The notes below the pieces were generated by a model that did no database searches, was not told the origin of the DNA, and saw nothing but the letters and a program-made list of their open reading frames with translations. DNA of 64,000 nucleotides. Origin: Azotobacter beijerinckii. Its GTDB lineage: Bacteria; Pseudomonadota; Gammaproteobacteria; Pseudomonadales; Pseudomonadaceae. Positions 1 through 13,673 of the stretch are shown here, one piece after another (the first letter of the stretch is position 1; every line of letters begins with the position of its first letter). The stretch covers positions 124,001-188,000 of the forward strand of contig NZ_FOFJ01000001.1 of the NCBI RefSeq assembly GCF_900110885.1, read 5' to 3'. The position numbers were made by a program, and so were the translations under genes.

Positions 1-2
1 TC

Positions 3-128
3 GAACTGCTACAAGGCCCAAAGGGCCTCCACGCAATCAATATCCGCCCCTGCCTGGCTCACGCCGAGAGTCCGGCCAAGTTCAGCCTGCCACAGCAATC
101 CGTCACGGATATCGCCGGCACCTTGTAG
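3..128 (+). CDS. C-terminal end of an unidentified protein (5' part outside window)
   Basis: An open frame enters from the left edge and stops with TAG at 126-128, giving about 41 residues that begin ELLQGPKGLHAINIRP. I do not recognise the family. The residue mix is plausible for a real C-terminus, and a 7-bp inverted repeat lies just after the stop, as expected at a gene end. The piece is too short to exclude a chance frame. Confidence 0.3.
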   Translation, partial: ELLQGPKGLHAINIRPCLAHAESPAKFSLPQQSVTDIAGTL

Positions 129-147
129 ACCTGACAGGTACCACGCA

Positions 148-168
148 GGGCCGGCTATCGACCGGCCC
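148..168 (+). terminator. Hairpin after the partial left-edge gene
   Basis: GGGCCGG and CCGGCCC form a perfect 7-bp stem around a 7-nt loop, 20 bp after the stop at 128. There is no T-run behind it, so this is at best a weak intrinsic terminator. Confidence 0.35.
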
Positions 169-2866
<2,698 letters not shown>

Positions 2867-2916
2867 GACGTCACGCTGCCCACCTGAGAGGCGATTCACG
2901 TCGCCTCCAGCCTGAC

Positions 2917-2950
2917 AAGAAACCCCGGCTTCGAGTCGGGGTTTCTTGTT
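2917..2950 (+). terminator. Intrinsic terminator of icd
   Basis: A perfect 11-bp stem (2917-2927 with 2937-2947) around a 9-nt loop, T-rich on the 3' side. It lies 51 bp after the icd stop. Confidence 0.85.
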
Positions 2951-3090
2951 CATGGGACATCCATCGACGAGCAAAGCATTACCCCGCACACCTCGACCGC
3001 CCCCAAGCAAGGGAGTCTCCATCACGCCCTCCGGGAACCGGCGCCGCCGCGTATAATGCACAGCTATCGGCAAGCACCCGGACGGATTTT

Positions 3091-3525
3091 ATGGATTGGC
3101 AGGCACACGTCACTGTCGCCACGATCGTGGAAGACAATGGTCTCTTCCTCTTGGTAGAGGAGCTGCAGGATGGTCGTACAGTCCTCAATCAGCCTGCCGG
3201 ACACCTCGAGCCCAACGAAACCCTGCTCGAAGCGGCCCTGCGGGAGACCATGGAGGAAACTGGCTGGCAGGTAGAACTCACGGCAGTGATCGGCATCTAC
3301 CTATATACGGCCCCCAACGGCGTGACCTATCAGCGCATCTGCTTTGCAGCACGCCCGCTGCAGCCGATCGACGGATACCGACTCGACGAAGGGATCATCG
3401 CCCCCCGCTGGCTGAGCCGCGAGGAATTGCTTGCGCAACGGGAATGCTGGCGCAGCCCACTCGTACTGCGCTGCATCGACGACTACCTGGCTGGGGAGCG
3501 CTTTCCGCTGAGCCTCATTCGCTGA
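3091..3525 (+). CDS. nudJ: Nudix hydrolase, NudJ type
   Basis: 144-residue phosphohydrolase expected to act on nucleotide or thiamine pyrophosphates in the cytoplasm. The Nudix box is complete at about residues 37-59: G, five residues, E, seven residues, then RETMEETGW, giving the metal-binding REXXEE core. Length and position directly upstream of mnmA match NudJ (also called YmfB) of gammaproteobacteria. The start is ATG at 3091. mnmA follows after a 72-bp gap on the same strand, so they may be cotranscribed. The exact substrate is inferred from the family. Confidence 0.88.
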   Translation: MDWQAHVTVATIVEDNGLFLLVEELQDGRTVLNQPAGHLEPNETLLEAALRETMEETGWQVELTAVIGIYLYTAPNGVTYQRICFAARPLQPIDGYRLDEGIIAPRWLSREELLAQRECWRSPLVLRCIDDYLAGERFPLSLIR

Positions 3526-3597
3526 ACAGGCCGTACCTTCGCAGCCAGGCTCAGGAGCCTGATAGAATCCCCCACTTTTCAGGACCCGACTCTTCAT

Positions 3598-4712
3598 ATG
3601 CATGATCCCGCCCACACTCGCGTGATCGTCGGCATGTCCGGCGGCGTGGACTCTTCCGTTTCCGCTCTCCTGCTCCTGCAACAGGGGTATCAGGTAGAGG
3701 GCCTGTTCATGAAGAACTGGGAAGAGGACGACGGCACCGAATACTGCACGGCCAAGGAGGACCTCGCGGATGCTCAGGCCGTCTGCGACAAGATCGGCAT
3801 CAAGCTGCACACCGCCAACTTCGCCACCGAATACTGGGACAATGTATTCGAGCACTTCCTCGCCGAGTACAAGGCTGGGCGCACGCCGAACCCGGACATC
3901 CTGTGCAACCGCGAGATCAAGTTCAAGGCCTTCCTCGATTATGCGCTGTCGCTCGGCGCCGACCTTATAGCCACCGGCCACTATGTACGTCGACGCGATA
4001 CCGACGATCGAACCGAGCTGCTCAAGGGACTGGACCCGAACAAGGACCAGAGCTATTTTCTGCATGCCGTGGGCGGCGCACAGCTCGCCAGATCGCTGTT
4101 TCCGGTCGGTGAACTGGAGAAGCCGGCCGTACGCGCCATCGCCGAACTGCACGGCCTGGCCACGGCCAGGAAGAAGGACTCCACCGGCATCTGCTTCATC
4201 GGCGAGCGCCGTTTCGGCGACTTTCTCAAGCAATATCTGCCCGCCCAGCCGGGCCCCATCGAGACCGTCGATGGCGAGGTAATCGGCCAACACCATGGCC
4301 TAATGTACCACACCATCGGCCAACGCCAGGGGCTGGGTATCGGCGGCATGAAGAATACCGCCGATGACCCCTGGTATGTCCTGACCAAGGACCTTGCTCG
4401 CAACGTACTGATCGTCGGCCAGGGCAACCAACACCCTTGGCTGTTCTCCCGTGCCCTGCTCGCTTCGGAGATGTTCTGGGTGAATCCGCTCGACTTCCCA
4501 CTTCCACAGCGCCTGACCGCCAAGGTTCGTTATCGGCAGAGCGACCAGGCCTGCACCCTGGAAAAGGCTGCCGAGGGATTCCGAATCCTCTTCGATACCC
4601 CCCAGCGAGCAGTGACTCCCGGCCAATCCGTGGTGCTCTACGACGGAGAAATCTGCCTCGGCGGCGGCGTCATCGAGAGCGCCGAACCATCGGACCGCAA
4701 GGGCAGGCAGCC

Positions 4713-4716
<4 letters not shown>
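3598..4716 (+). CDS. mnmA: tRNA-specific 2-thiouridylase MnmA
   Basis: Uses ATP and sulfur relayed by the Tus proteins to make 2-thiouridine at the wobble position 34 of tRNA Lys, Glu and Gln. The 372-residue protein opens with the PP-loop [15 protein letters not shown]. The two redox-active cysteines are visible in [12 protein letters not shown] (about residue 102) and [12 protein letters not shown] (about residue 199). The ATG at 3598 keeps the usual N-terminus; its ribosome binding site is weak. The stop overlaps the start of hflD (ATGA), which indicates translational coupling, an arrangement usual in gammaproteobacteria. Confidence 0.97.
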
Positions 4717-6804
<2,088 letters not shown>

Positions 6805-6823
6805 CTTCCTCTCTTTCCCTCCA

Positions 6824-6848
6824 CGCCCGGCAGTGCCGGGCGTTTTTA
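6824..6848 (+). terminator. Intrinsic terminator of purB
   Basis: A perfect 8-bp GC stem (6824-6831 with 6835-6842), 3-nt loop, followed by TTTTTATTTT. It lies 20 bp after the purB stop. Confidence 0.9.
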
Positions 6849-6882
6849 TTTTCGGCTCTCTTTGCAAAGCAAGGGCTTAGTT

Positions 6883-8049
6883 ATGACTTCTGATATTCCA
6901 CTTCAATTTCTGGGCGGCATCAGCGCACGCGAATTTCTGCGCGACTACTGGCAGAAAAAGCCCCTGCTGATCCGCCAGGCCATCCCCGGTTTCGAAAGCC
7001 CCATCTCGCCGGACGAACTGGCCGGCCTGTCGCTCGAGGAAGAAGTCGAGTCGCGCCTGATCGTCGAGCACGGCAATCATCCATGGGAACTCCGTCGCGG
7101 TCCGTTCGAAGAGGAAACCTACCGGAACCTGCCGGAGCGCGACTGGACCCTGCTGGTTCAGGCGGTCGATCAGTTCGTCCCGGAGGTCGCCGAGCTTCTG
7201 GAAAACTTTCGCTTCCTGCCCAGCTGGCGCATCGACGATGTGATGATCAGCTATGCCGCTCCAGGCGGCGGAGTGGGCCCCCACTACGACAACTATGACG
7301 TGTTCCTGCTGCAGGGATACGGCAAGCGGCGCTGGCGAATCGGCCAGATGTGCGACAGCGGCAGTCCCCTACTGAAGCACGCCGACCTGCGTATCCTTGC
7401 CGAGTTCCAGGGCAGAGAGGACTGGGTACTGGAACCCGGCGACATGCTCTACCTACCGCCCCGTCTGGCCCACTTCGGCACCGCGATCGACGACTGCATG
7501 ACCTATTCGGTGGGTTTCCGCGCTCCCAGTGCAGCCGAGGTGCTGACCCATTTCACCGACTTTCTCGCCCAGTTCTTGCCTGACGAGGAACGCTACGGTG
7601 ATCCGGACATTCGCCCCTGCGAAGATCCCCACCAGATCCAGCGCGATGCTCTCGAACGCCTCCAGGGTCTGATCCAGGAGCACATGGGCGACGAACGCCT
7701 GCTGCTCACCTGGTTCGGCCAGTTCATGACCGAACCCCGCTACCCCGAACTGGTCGCCGGTGCGGAAATGTCCGAGAAGGACTTCCTCGCCAGCCTGCAG
7801 GAAGGAGGCGTACTGGTCCGCAATCCCTGCGCCCGCATGGCCTGGTCCGAGGTCGGCGAGGACCTGCTGTTGTTTGCCAGCGGACAGAGCCGCCTGCTCC
7901 CCGGCCACCTGCGCGAACTGCTCAAGCTGGTCTGCAGCGCCGATGCCCTGCATACCGACAACCTTGCCTCCTGGCTGGCCGACGAGGAAGGCCGACCGCT
8001 CCTCTGGCAACTGCTCGTGCAGGGCAGCCTGGAGTTCGTCGATGACTGA
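6883..8049 (+). CDS. roxA: Ribosomal protein uL16 arginine 3-hydroxylase (RoxA/YcfD type)
   Basis: A JmjC-fold, Fe(II)/2-oxoglutarate oxygenase expected to hydroxylate an arginine of ribosomal protein uL16. The iron facial triad is visible: HYD in GVGPHYDNYDVFLLQGYGK (about residues 130-140) and the distal His in LPPRLAHFGTAI. The C-terminal half is the usual winged-helix dimerisation region. I chose the ATG at 6883 (MTSDIPLQFLGG) over an upstream TTG because it gives the usual 388-residue length. The 3' end overlaps the GNAT gene by 8 bases, so the two are likely cotranslated. Confidence 0.92.
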   Translation: MTSDIPLQFLGGISAREFLRDYWQKKPLLIRQAIPGFESPISPDELAGLSLEEEVESRLIVEHGNHPWELRRGPFEEETYRNLPERDWTLLVQAVDQFVPEVAELLENFRFLPSWRIDDVMISYAAPGGGVGPHYDNYDVFLLQGYGKRRWRIGQMCDSGSPLLKHADLRILAEFQGREDWVLEPGDMLYLPPRLAHFGTAIDDCMTYSVGFRAPSAAEVLTHFTDFLAQFLPDEERYGDPDIRPCEDPHQIQRDALERLQGLIQEHMGDERLLLTWFGQFMTEPRYPELVAGAEMSEKDFLASLQEGGVLVRNPCARMAWSEVGEDLLLFASGQSRLLPGHLRELLKLVCSADALHTDNLASWLADEEGRPLLWQLLVQGSLEFVDD

Positions 8050-8467
8050 AATCCATGTGCGGATCGCCGACTGGCAGAAGGACAATGCCGACATCCGACG
8101 GATCCGCGACAGCGTTTTCATCGTCGAACAGGCCGTCCCCCCTGAACTGGAGTGGGATGACGAGGATGCCGAAGCCATCCACTTTCTCGCCTTCGAAGGA
8201 GGATTTGCCGCTGGCACGGCTCGCCTGCTGCGCGACGGGCATATCGGCCGTGTCGCGGTCCTCAAGGACTGGCGCGGCCTGAAGATCGGCGACGCGCTGA
8301 TGCGTGCGGCGATCGCCGAAGCCGAACGCCGCGGGCTTCACCGCCTGATCCTGAGCGCCCAAGTGCATGCCACGCGCTTCTACGAGCGCCTCGGATTCGT
8401 CGTGGTCAGCGACGAATACCTCGATGTCGGCATCCCTCATGTAGAGATGATGCGTCAGGCCGACTGA
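8042..8467 (+). CDS. GNAT family N-acetyltransferase
   Basis: 141-residue single-domain GNAT acetyltransferase. The acetyl-CoA binding motif A is seen as RVAVLKDWRGLKIGDALM (about residues 71-88), and the family's C-terminal ATRFYERLGFVVVSDEY follows. The N-terminal VRDSVF-like stretch (RIRDSVFIVEQAVPPELEWD) resembles ElaA/YjdJ-type GNATs that precede it in pseudomonads. Substrate is unknown. The start ATG at 8042 lies inside the end of roxA, and this pairing is conserved in pseudomonads as far as I recall. Confidence 0.88.
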   Translation: MTEIHVRIADWQKDNADIRRIRDSVFIVEQAVPPELEWDDEDAEAIHFLAFEGGFAAGTARLLRDGHIGRVAVLKDWRGLKIGDALMRAAIAEAERRGLHRLILSAQVHATRFYERLGFVVVSDEYLDVGIPHVEMMRQAD

Positions 8468-8479
8468 TCCCTCCCTGCA

Positions 8480-8510
8480 GACGTCCCGCCCCCTGGAGAG
8501 GCGGGACGTC
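8480..8510 (+). terminator. Hairpin after the GNAT gene
   Basis: A perfect 11-bp stem (8480-8490 with 8500-8510) and 9-nt loop directly after the GNAT stop. No T-run follows, so termination strength is uncertain. Confidence 0.5.
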
Positions 8511-8570
8511 CTGAACAGACCTGCAGCCACTGCCACAGACGCCCCTACCCCAACCTCCTAGAATATCGGC

Positions 8571-9410
8571 ATGAATGCTTCCCCTGCCGAGCCCACCATG
8601 AAGATCCGCCCACTGCTCGTCGTATTGCTGACGCTTGCCACCGCCCGTGTGCTGGCAGCCACCGAGATCATCCAGCTAAATTACCGGATGGCCGACGAAC
8701 TGCTACCCATCGCGCAGTCGATTCTCGGCGGCGACGGCAGAGTCAACGCCTATGGCGACCGTCTCATCGCCAATGCCCCGGCAGCGAAGATCCAGGAACT
8801 GCGCGGACTACTCGAGCAACTGGATAGCCCACCCAGACGCCTGCTGATCAGCGTCGACAACAGCGAAGCGAAGACCGGTGAGCGCCATGGCTATGCCATG
8901 GACGGCTCGGTCGACGCGGGCAACGTCGAGATCCAGGCTGGCCGCGGCCAGATCCACGACGAGAACCGGGTACGCATCCTGAATCGCGGCACCGCTAGCC
9001 GGAATGGCGCCCTCCAGCAGATCCAGGCCATCGAAGGCTATCCGGCTCAGATCGAGACCGGCCAGAGCGTGCCGCTACGCAGTACCCACATCGGCCCCCA
9101 CGGACGACAGGTCTACCGCGAAACCGACTACCTCGATATCACCCGAAGCCTCTACATTATCGCCAGGATATCCGGCGATAACGTGCATATCACCCTCAGC
9201 AGCAACAATGATCGACTGGATACATCCCGACCTCGAGTGATCGACATCCAGAGCCTGGACACCCAAGTCAGCGGACGCCTGGGCGAATGGATCGAACTCG
9301 GCAATGCCAGCGAAAGCCGCCAGAGCGATCACCAAGGGCTGCTGCGCCAGCACTCCGCGTCCAGCCAGGAAGAACTATCCATGCGTATGAAGGTCGAGAT
9401 TTTGGACTGA
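8571..9410 (+). CDS. Exported secretin-N/NolW-like protein
   Basis: A 279-residue predicted exported protein (270 if the ATG at 8598 is used). The segment MKIRPLLVVLLTLATARVLA is a signal peptide. It is followed by EIIQLNYRMADELLPIAQSI and a LEQLDSPPRRLLISVDN stretch, the layout of the short N-domains that precede the barrel in type II/III secretins. The C-terminal beta-rich part lacks a recognisable secretin barrel, so it probably does not form a pore itself. No other secretion gene is adjacent. Function is unknown; the fold assignment is inference. Confidence 0.7.
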   Translation: MNASPAEPTMKIRPLLVVLLTLATARVLAATEIIQLNYRMADELLPIAQSILGGDGRVNAYGDRLIANAPAAKIQELRGLLEQLDSPPRRLLISVDNSEAKTGERHGYAMDGSVDAGNVEIQAGRGQIHDENRVRILNRGTASRNGALQQIQAIEGYPAQIETGQSVPLRSTHIGPHGRQVYRETDYLDITRSLYIIARISGDNVHITLSSNNDRLDTSRPRVIDIQSLDTQVSGRLGEWIELGNASESRQSDHQGLLRQHSASSQEELSMRMKVEILD

Positions 9411-9426
9411 GCGGCGGGCATCATAC

Positions 9427-9457
9427 TTTTGTGTAGTACGCACAAAATCTCACTACA
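9427..9457 (+). promoter_or_regulatory. Inverted-repeat operator candidate upstream of aceA
   Basis: TGTAGT (9432-9437) and ACTACA (9452-9457) form an inverted repeat 14 nt apart; the outer bases are also T-rich and A-rich. A nested TTTTGTG/CACAAAA repeat covers 9427-9447. Paired TGTAGT/ACTACA half-sites are the kind of operator used by RpiR-family carbon regulators such as RccR, which controls aceA in pseudomonads. A possible -35 TTGACG follows at 9464-9469. Assignment to RccR is inference. Confidence 0.5.
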
Positions 9458-9691
9458 AATTCGTTGACGGCGAATTTCACCCTAGGCATCATGGCCTCGC
9501 TCCCGCTAACCAGGGGCCCTGGAAAGGGCCTCCGGAGCCCGCTCCAGCCAATCAGCCGAGCCAGCTCCGTGTCTGTACCGCCCACAAGGTTCAACGTTTT
9601 GCCGCGTGTTGTCCGTATCGATCATCGACTACACGCAGGTTCAGGTGGGAAAAGTCAGTGCTCAACCATTTCCAACTTTGAAGGATTGACC

Positions 9692-11287
9692 ATGTCCGCT
9701 TATCAAAACGACATCAAGGCCGTTGCCGCCCTGAAAGAAAAGTTCGGCAGCAGCTGGGGCGCCATCAACCCTGAGTCCGTCGCCCGCATGCGCGCTCAGA
9801 ACCGCTTCAAGACCGGTCTGGACATTGCCAAGTACACCGCAGCCATCATGCGCAAAGACATGGCCGAGTACGATGCCGACTCTTCCGTCTACACCCAGTC
9901 GCTGGGCTGCTGGCACGGCTTCATCGGTCAGCAGAAGCTGATCTCCATCAAGAAGCACCTGAAAACCACCAACAAGCGCTACCTGTACCTGTCCGGCTGG
10001 ATGGTTGCCGCCCTGCGCTCCGACTTCGGCCCGCTGCCCGACCAGTCCATGCACGAGAAGACTGCCGTTTCCGGTCTGATCGAGGAGCTGTACACCTTCC
10101 TGCGCCAAGCTGACGCCCGCGAACTGGATCTGCTGTTCTCTGCGCTGGACGATGCCCGCAACGCCGGCGACAAGGCCAAGGCGGCCGCTATCCAGGAGCA
10201 GATCGACAACTTCGAAACCCACGTTGTCCCGATCATCGCCGACATCGACGCCGGCTTCGGCAACCCGGAAGCCACCTACCTGCTGGCCAAGAAGATGATC
10301 GAAGCCGGTGCCTGCTGCATTCAGATTGAGAACCAGGTCTCCGACGAGAAGCAGTGCGGCCACCAGGACGGCAAGGTTACCGTTCCGCACGCCGACTTCC
10401 TCGCCAAGATCAACGCCGTGCGCTACGCGTTCCTCGAGCTGGGTGTGGACGATGGCGTGATCGTTGCCCGTACCGACTCCCTGGGTGCCGGCCTGACCAA
10501 GCAGATCGCCGTTACCAACGAGCCGGGCGATCTGGGCGACCAGTACAACGCTTTCCTGGATTGCGAAGAAATCTCCGAAGCCGAACTGGGCAACGGTGAC
10601 GTCGTGATCAAGCGCGAAGGCAAGCTGCTGCGTCCGAAGCGCCTGCCAAGCAACCTCTTCCAGTTCCGCAAGGGCACTGGCGAAGCTCGCTGCGTTCTGG
10701 ACAGCATCACCTCGCTGCAAAACGGCGCCGACCTGCTGTGGATCGAAACCGAGAAGCCGCACGTTGGCCAGATCGCTGCCATGATGAACGAAGTTCGCAA
10801 GGTGATCCCGAACGCCAAGCTGGTTTACAACAACAGCCCGTCGTTCAACTGGACCCTGAACTTCCGTCAGCAGGTATTCGATGCATTCGTTGCCGAAGGC
10901 AAGGATGTTTCCGCCTACGACCGCGCCAAGCTGATGGGCGTAGAGTACGACAACAGCGAACTGGCCCAGATCGCCGACGAGAAGATCCGCACCTTCCAGC
11001 GTGACGGTTCCGCTCAGGCTGGCATCTTCCACCACTTGATCACCCTGCCGACCTACCACACCGCCGCGCTGTCCACCGACAACCTGGCCAAGGGCTACTT
11101 CGCCGAAGAAGGCATGCTGGCCTATGTCAAGGGCGTGCAGCGTCAGGAAATCCGCCAGGGCATCGCCTGCGTCAAGCACCAGAACATGGCTGGCTCCGAC
11201 ATCGGCGACAACCACAAAGAGTACTTCGCTGGCGAAGCCGCTCTGAAGGCCGGCGGTAAAGACAACACCATGAACCAGTTCCACTGA
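9692..11287 (+). CDS. aceA: Isocitrate lyase
   Basis: First enzyme of the glyoxylate shunt, cleaving isocitrate to succinate and glyoxylate. The 531-residue product is the pseudomonad-type long isocitrate lyase. The active-site loop is DEKQCGHQDGKVTVPH, with the catalytic cysteine in QCGH (KKCGH in the E. coli type). IIADIDAGFGNPEATY carries metal-binding acidic residues, and NNSPSFNWTLNF is the substrate-contact segment. I start at ATG 9692 (MSAYQNDIKAVAALKEKFGS) with GAAGGA 7 bases upstream; the in-frame extension back to 9464 is rejected. Monocistronic, with its own upstream operator candidate and a strong terminator. Confidence 0.97.
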   Translation: MSAYQNDIKAVAALKEKFGSSWGAINPESVARMRAQNRFKTGLDIAKYTAAIMRKDMAEYDADSSVYTQSLGCWHGFIGQQKLISIKKHLKTTNKRYLYLSGWMVAALRSDFGPLPDQSMHEKTAVSGLIEELYTFLRQADARELDLLFSALDDARNAGDKAKAAAIQEQIDNFETHVVPIIADIDAGFGNPEATYLLAKKMIEAGACCIQIENQVSDEKQCGHQDGKVTVPHADFLAKINAVRYAFLELGVDDGVIVARTDSLGAGLTKQIAVTNEPGDLGDQYNAFLDCEEISEAELGNGDVVIKREGKLLRPKRLPSNLFQFRKGTGEARCVLDSITSLQNGADLLWIETEKPHVGQIAAMMNEVRKVIPNAKLVYNNSPSFNWTLNFRQQVFDAFVAEGKDVSAYDRAKLMGVEYDNSELAQIADEKIRTFQRDGSAQAGIFHHLITLPTYHTAALSTDNLAKGYFAEEGMLAYVKGVQRQEIRQGIACVKHQNMAGSDIGDNHKEYFAGEAALKAGGKDNTMNQFH

Positions 11288-11317
11288 TCGGAACCTGTTC
11301 GCAAGCGGCGTAGCACT

Positions 11318-11351
11318 GACATTCCCCGGCTTTGCCGGGGAATGTCTTTTT
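11318..11351 (+). terminator. Intrinsic terminator of aceA
   Basis: A perfect 13-bp stem (11318-11330 with 11334-11346), 3-nt loop, followed by a run of five T. Confidence 0.93.
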
Positions 11352-11378
11352 CGTTCGATACAAGCCCACCTCCAGCTA

Positions 11379-11396
11379 CTGTCACTCTCCTGTCGC
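11379..11396 (+). promoter_or_regulatory. PHO box (PhoB binding site) of the phoX-like gene
   Basis: CTGTCAC, four bases, CTGTCGC: two direct 7-bp half-sites with the 11-bp period of the PHO box (consensus CTGTCAT-N4-CTGTCAT). A -10 candidate TTTAGG/TAGGTT lies 8-10 bp downstream, the spacing seen in PhoB-activated promoters. The GTG start of the phosphatase gene is 52 bp downstream. This predicts induction by phosphate starvation. Confidence 0.75.
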
Positions 11397-11448
11397 ACAT
11401 GCCCTTTAGGTTCGTCTCCGTTCGCCCCCCCCTAGACGGAGCTCTCCC

Positions 11449-13440
11449 GTGACGACAGATAAAGACCCCCCCCTGTTCGGCAATGGCGACGAACTACCCA
11501 GCAATCGCTCGGACAATCCGCACATCAATGACCTGATCGAGGGTATCGGTCGTCGCCAGGTGATCGCCGGTGGAATGGCCATGGGCATTCTGGCCTTTCT
11601 CGGCGTATCCATGCCGAGCGCAGGCATGGCCGCTCAAGCCAACGGCCTGCTCAAGCGGCCCGGACGTCTGCCGTTCGCTCCGGTGGCGGTAAGCCGTGCC
11701 GATGTCGTCACCGTGCCCGAGGGATTCCAAGCCAAGGCCTTCATTCCTTGGGGTACACCGATCTGCGATAGCTACCCGGCCTATCGCGAAGACGGCACCA
11801 ACAGCGCCCAGGACCAGGCCGAGCAGATCGGCATGCACCACGACGGAATGCACTACTTCCCCATCGATGCCCAGAGCGGCCGGGGCCACAACAGCGAGCA
11901 TGGCCTCCTGGTGGTCAACCACGAATACATCGACGCGCCTCTGCTGCACCCCAACGGCACGACCGTCGATGCCAACGGCAACCGCACCGTTCCCGAGGAA
12001 GTGCGTAAGGAAATCAACGCCCACGGCGTTTCAGTGGTGGAAATCCGCCGCACCCCGCATGGCGATTGGGAAGTGGTCGCCAACTCGAAATTCGGCCGAC
12101 GCATCACCGCGGCCACCCCGATGGAGATCCAGGGCCCCGCCCGCGGCCACCCCCTCCTGAGCACCGTATACAGCCCCAACGGCACAGCTACCCGCGGAAC
12201 CCAGAACAACTGCTCCAACGGTTTCACCCCCTGGGGCACCTACCTGACCTGCGAGGAGAACTGGGCGGGGTATTTCGCCACTCGGGACAGCGACGTGCCG
12301 CGCGAGCTGAAGCGCTATGGCCTGGGCACCAAAGGCCGCTTCGGCTGGGAAACCCTAGAAGGCGACGAATTCCAGCGCTTCGATGCCACCCGCAAGGCCG
12401 AGACGGCCAGCGGCGACTATCGCAACGAGCCCAACCACTTCGGCTGGATCGTCGAGATCGACCCCTTCGATCCGCAGTCCGTACCAGTCAAGCGCACCGC
12501 TCTGGGCCGCTTCGCCCACGAAGGGGTAATCTTCGCCCCCATCCAACCCGGCAAGCCCCTGGTCTGCTACTCGGGCGACGATTCGCGCAACGAATACATA
12601 TATAAGTACATCAGCCGCGACAAGTTCCACCCGGGCCATCATGCCAACAGCCACCTGCTCGACGAGGGCACCCTCTATGTCGCCCGCTTCAATGCCGACG
12701 GCACGGGCGACTGGCTACCCTTGGACATCCAGGATCCGCTCTTTCAGGCTGCCTGCACCGCCAAGGGCGCCAGCTTCGCCGACCAGGGCGACGTTCTGAT
12801 CAACGCCCGAACGGCGGCCGATACGGTAGGCGCGACCAAGATGGATCGCCCGGAATGGGGCGCCGTACATCCGGAAATCGGGGACATCTATTTCACCCTC
12901 ACCAACAACATCAATCGGACCGAACCCGATGCGGCCAACCCGCGGGCCAGCAATGCCTACGGTCACATCATCCGTTGGAAGGAAGAGAATCAGGACTATT
13001 CCGCCACCCGCTTCGGCTGGAACATCTTCCTCTTGGGCGGCCCGGAGGACGACAGCCGCGGACCGGACGGAACGGCACTCACCGCCGACAACATCCATGC
13101 CAGCCCGGACGGGCTCTGGTTCGACCCCGAAGGACGTCTGTGGATCCAGACCGACATGAGCGGTAGCCAACTGAGCGCAGGCCCCTTCGGCAACAACCAG
13201 ATGCTGGTGGCCGACCCCGAGAGCGGCGAAGTGAAACGCTTCCTGGTCGGTCCCGTCGGTTGCGAGGTTACCGGCATCACCGCCACTCCGGACTTCCGCA
13301 CGCTGTTCGTCAACATCCAACACCCCGGCGAAGGCTCGACGCCGAGCAACCTGCTCAGCACTTGGCCAGACGGCCCAGGCAAGCTCCCGCGCTCAGCGAC
13401 GGTGGTCATTACCCGTGAAGGCTGGCGCAAGGTACTGTGA
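11449..13440 (+). CDS. phoX: PhoX-family phosphatase (DUF839)
   Basis: A 663-residue secreted phosphatase of the PhoX family, which releases phosphate from organic esters using an Fe/Ca cofactor. The N-terminus has a twin-arginine region, GRRQVIAGGMAMGILAFLG, ending near AAQA, so Tat export to the periplasm is likely. Family landmarks are visible: LVVNHEYI (about residue 158), NGFTPWGTYLTCEENW with the active-site cysteine, RFAHEGVIF, and CYSGDDSRNEYIYKY. Start is GTG at 11449 behind GGAG. A PHO box lies upstream. The chosen start puts the twin arginines near residue 35. Confidence 0.9.
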   Translation: MTTDKDPPLFGNGDELPSNRSDNPHINDLIEGIGRRQVIAGGMAMGILAFLGVSMPSAGMAAQANGLLKRPGRLPFAPVAVSRADVVTVPEGFQAKAFIPWGTPICDSYPAYREDGTNSAQDQAEQIGMHHDGMHYFPIDAQSGRGHNSEHGLLVVNHEYIDAPLLHPNGTTVDANGNRTVPEEVRKEINAHGVSVVEIRRTPHGDWEVVANSKFGRRITAATPMEIQGPARGHPLLSTVYSPNGTATRGTQNNCSNGFTPWGTYLTCEENWAGYFATRDSDVPRELKRYGLGTKGRFGWETLEGDEFQRFDATRKAETASGDYRNEPNHFGWIVEIDPFDPQSVPVKRTALGRFAHEGVIFAPIQPGKPLVCYSGDDSRNEYIYKYISRDKFHPGHHANSHLLDEGTLYVARFNADGTGDWLPLDIQDPLFQAACTAKGASFADQGDVLINARTAADTVGATKMDRPEWGAVHPEIGDIYFTLTNNINRTEPDAANPRASNAYGHIIRWKEENQDYSATRFGWNIFLLGGPEDDSRGPDGTALTADNIHASPDGLWFDPEGRLWIQTDMSGSQLSAGPFGNNQMLVADPESGEVKRFLVGPVGCEVTGITATPDFRTLFVNIQHPGEGSTPSNLLSTWPDGPGKLPRSATVVITREGWRKVL

Positions 13441-13543
13441 CCCTCTTTCGGGCCAACAGGCTGAGAGGCCTGCGCACTTGAAGCGGACCACCCTCCCGCT
13501 CGAACACTCGACAGCTTGAATTTGCATCTCCAATAAATGAGCT

Positions 13544-13665
13544 ATCGTTACCGGGCAAGAGCTTTGCTCAAGGCTGCTCATCAGCACCTTTGCCCAACGT
13601 CGAAGCACTGCTCGCGCACCGTGATCGGGCTCACGCTCAAACGGTGCGCGAGCAGTGCTTTTTCA
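13544..13665 (+). ncRNA. Candidate small RNA between phoX and nuoA
   Basis: The 350-bp gap 13441-13790 holds no gene but a compact structured unit. GGGCAA (13553-13558) pairs with TTGCCC (13590-13595) and encloses two small hairpins (GAGC-TTT-GCTC at 13559-13569, and one within 13571-13589). Next comes a perfect 20-bp stem (13603-13622 with 13641-13660) running into TTTTT. A promoter-like TCGACA (13508-13513), 18 bp, AATAAA (13532-13537) stands at the right distance. Start and identity are inferred; it may instead be only a very strong terminator. Confidence 0.42.
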
Positions 13666-13673
13666 ATGAAAAA

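Noticed and set aside
9464..9691. 76-codon N-terminal extension of aceA
   Set aside because: The extension overlaps the promoter/operator region, has no homology to isocitrate lyases, and the ATG at 9692 has a good ribosome binding site.
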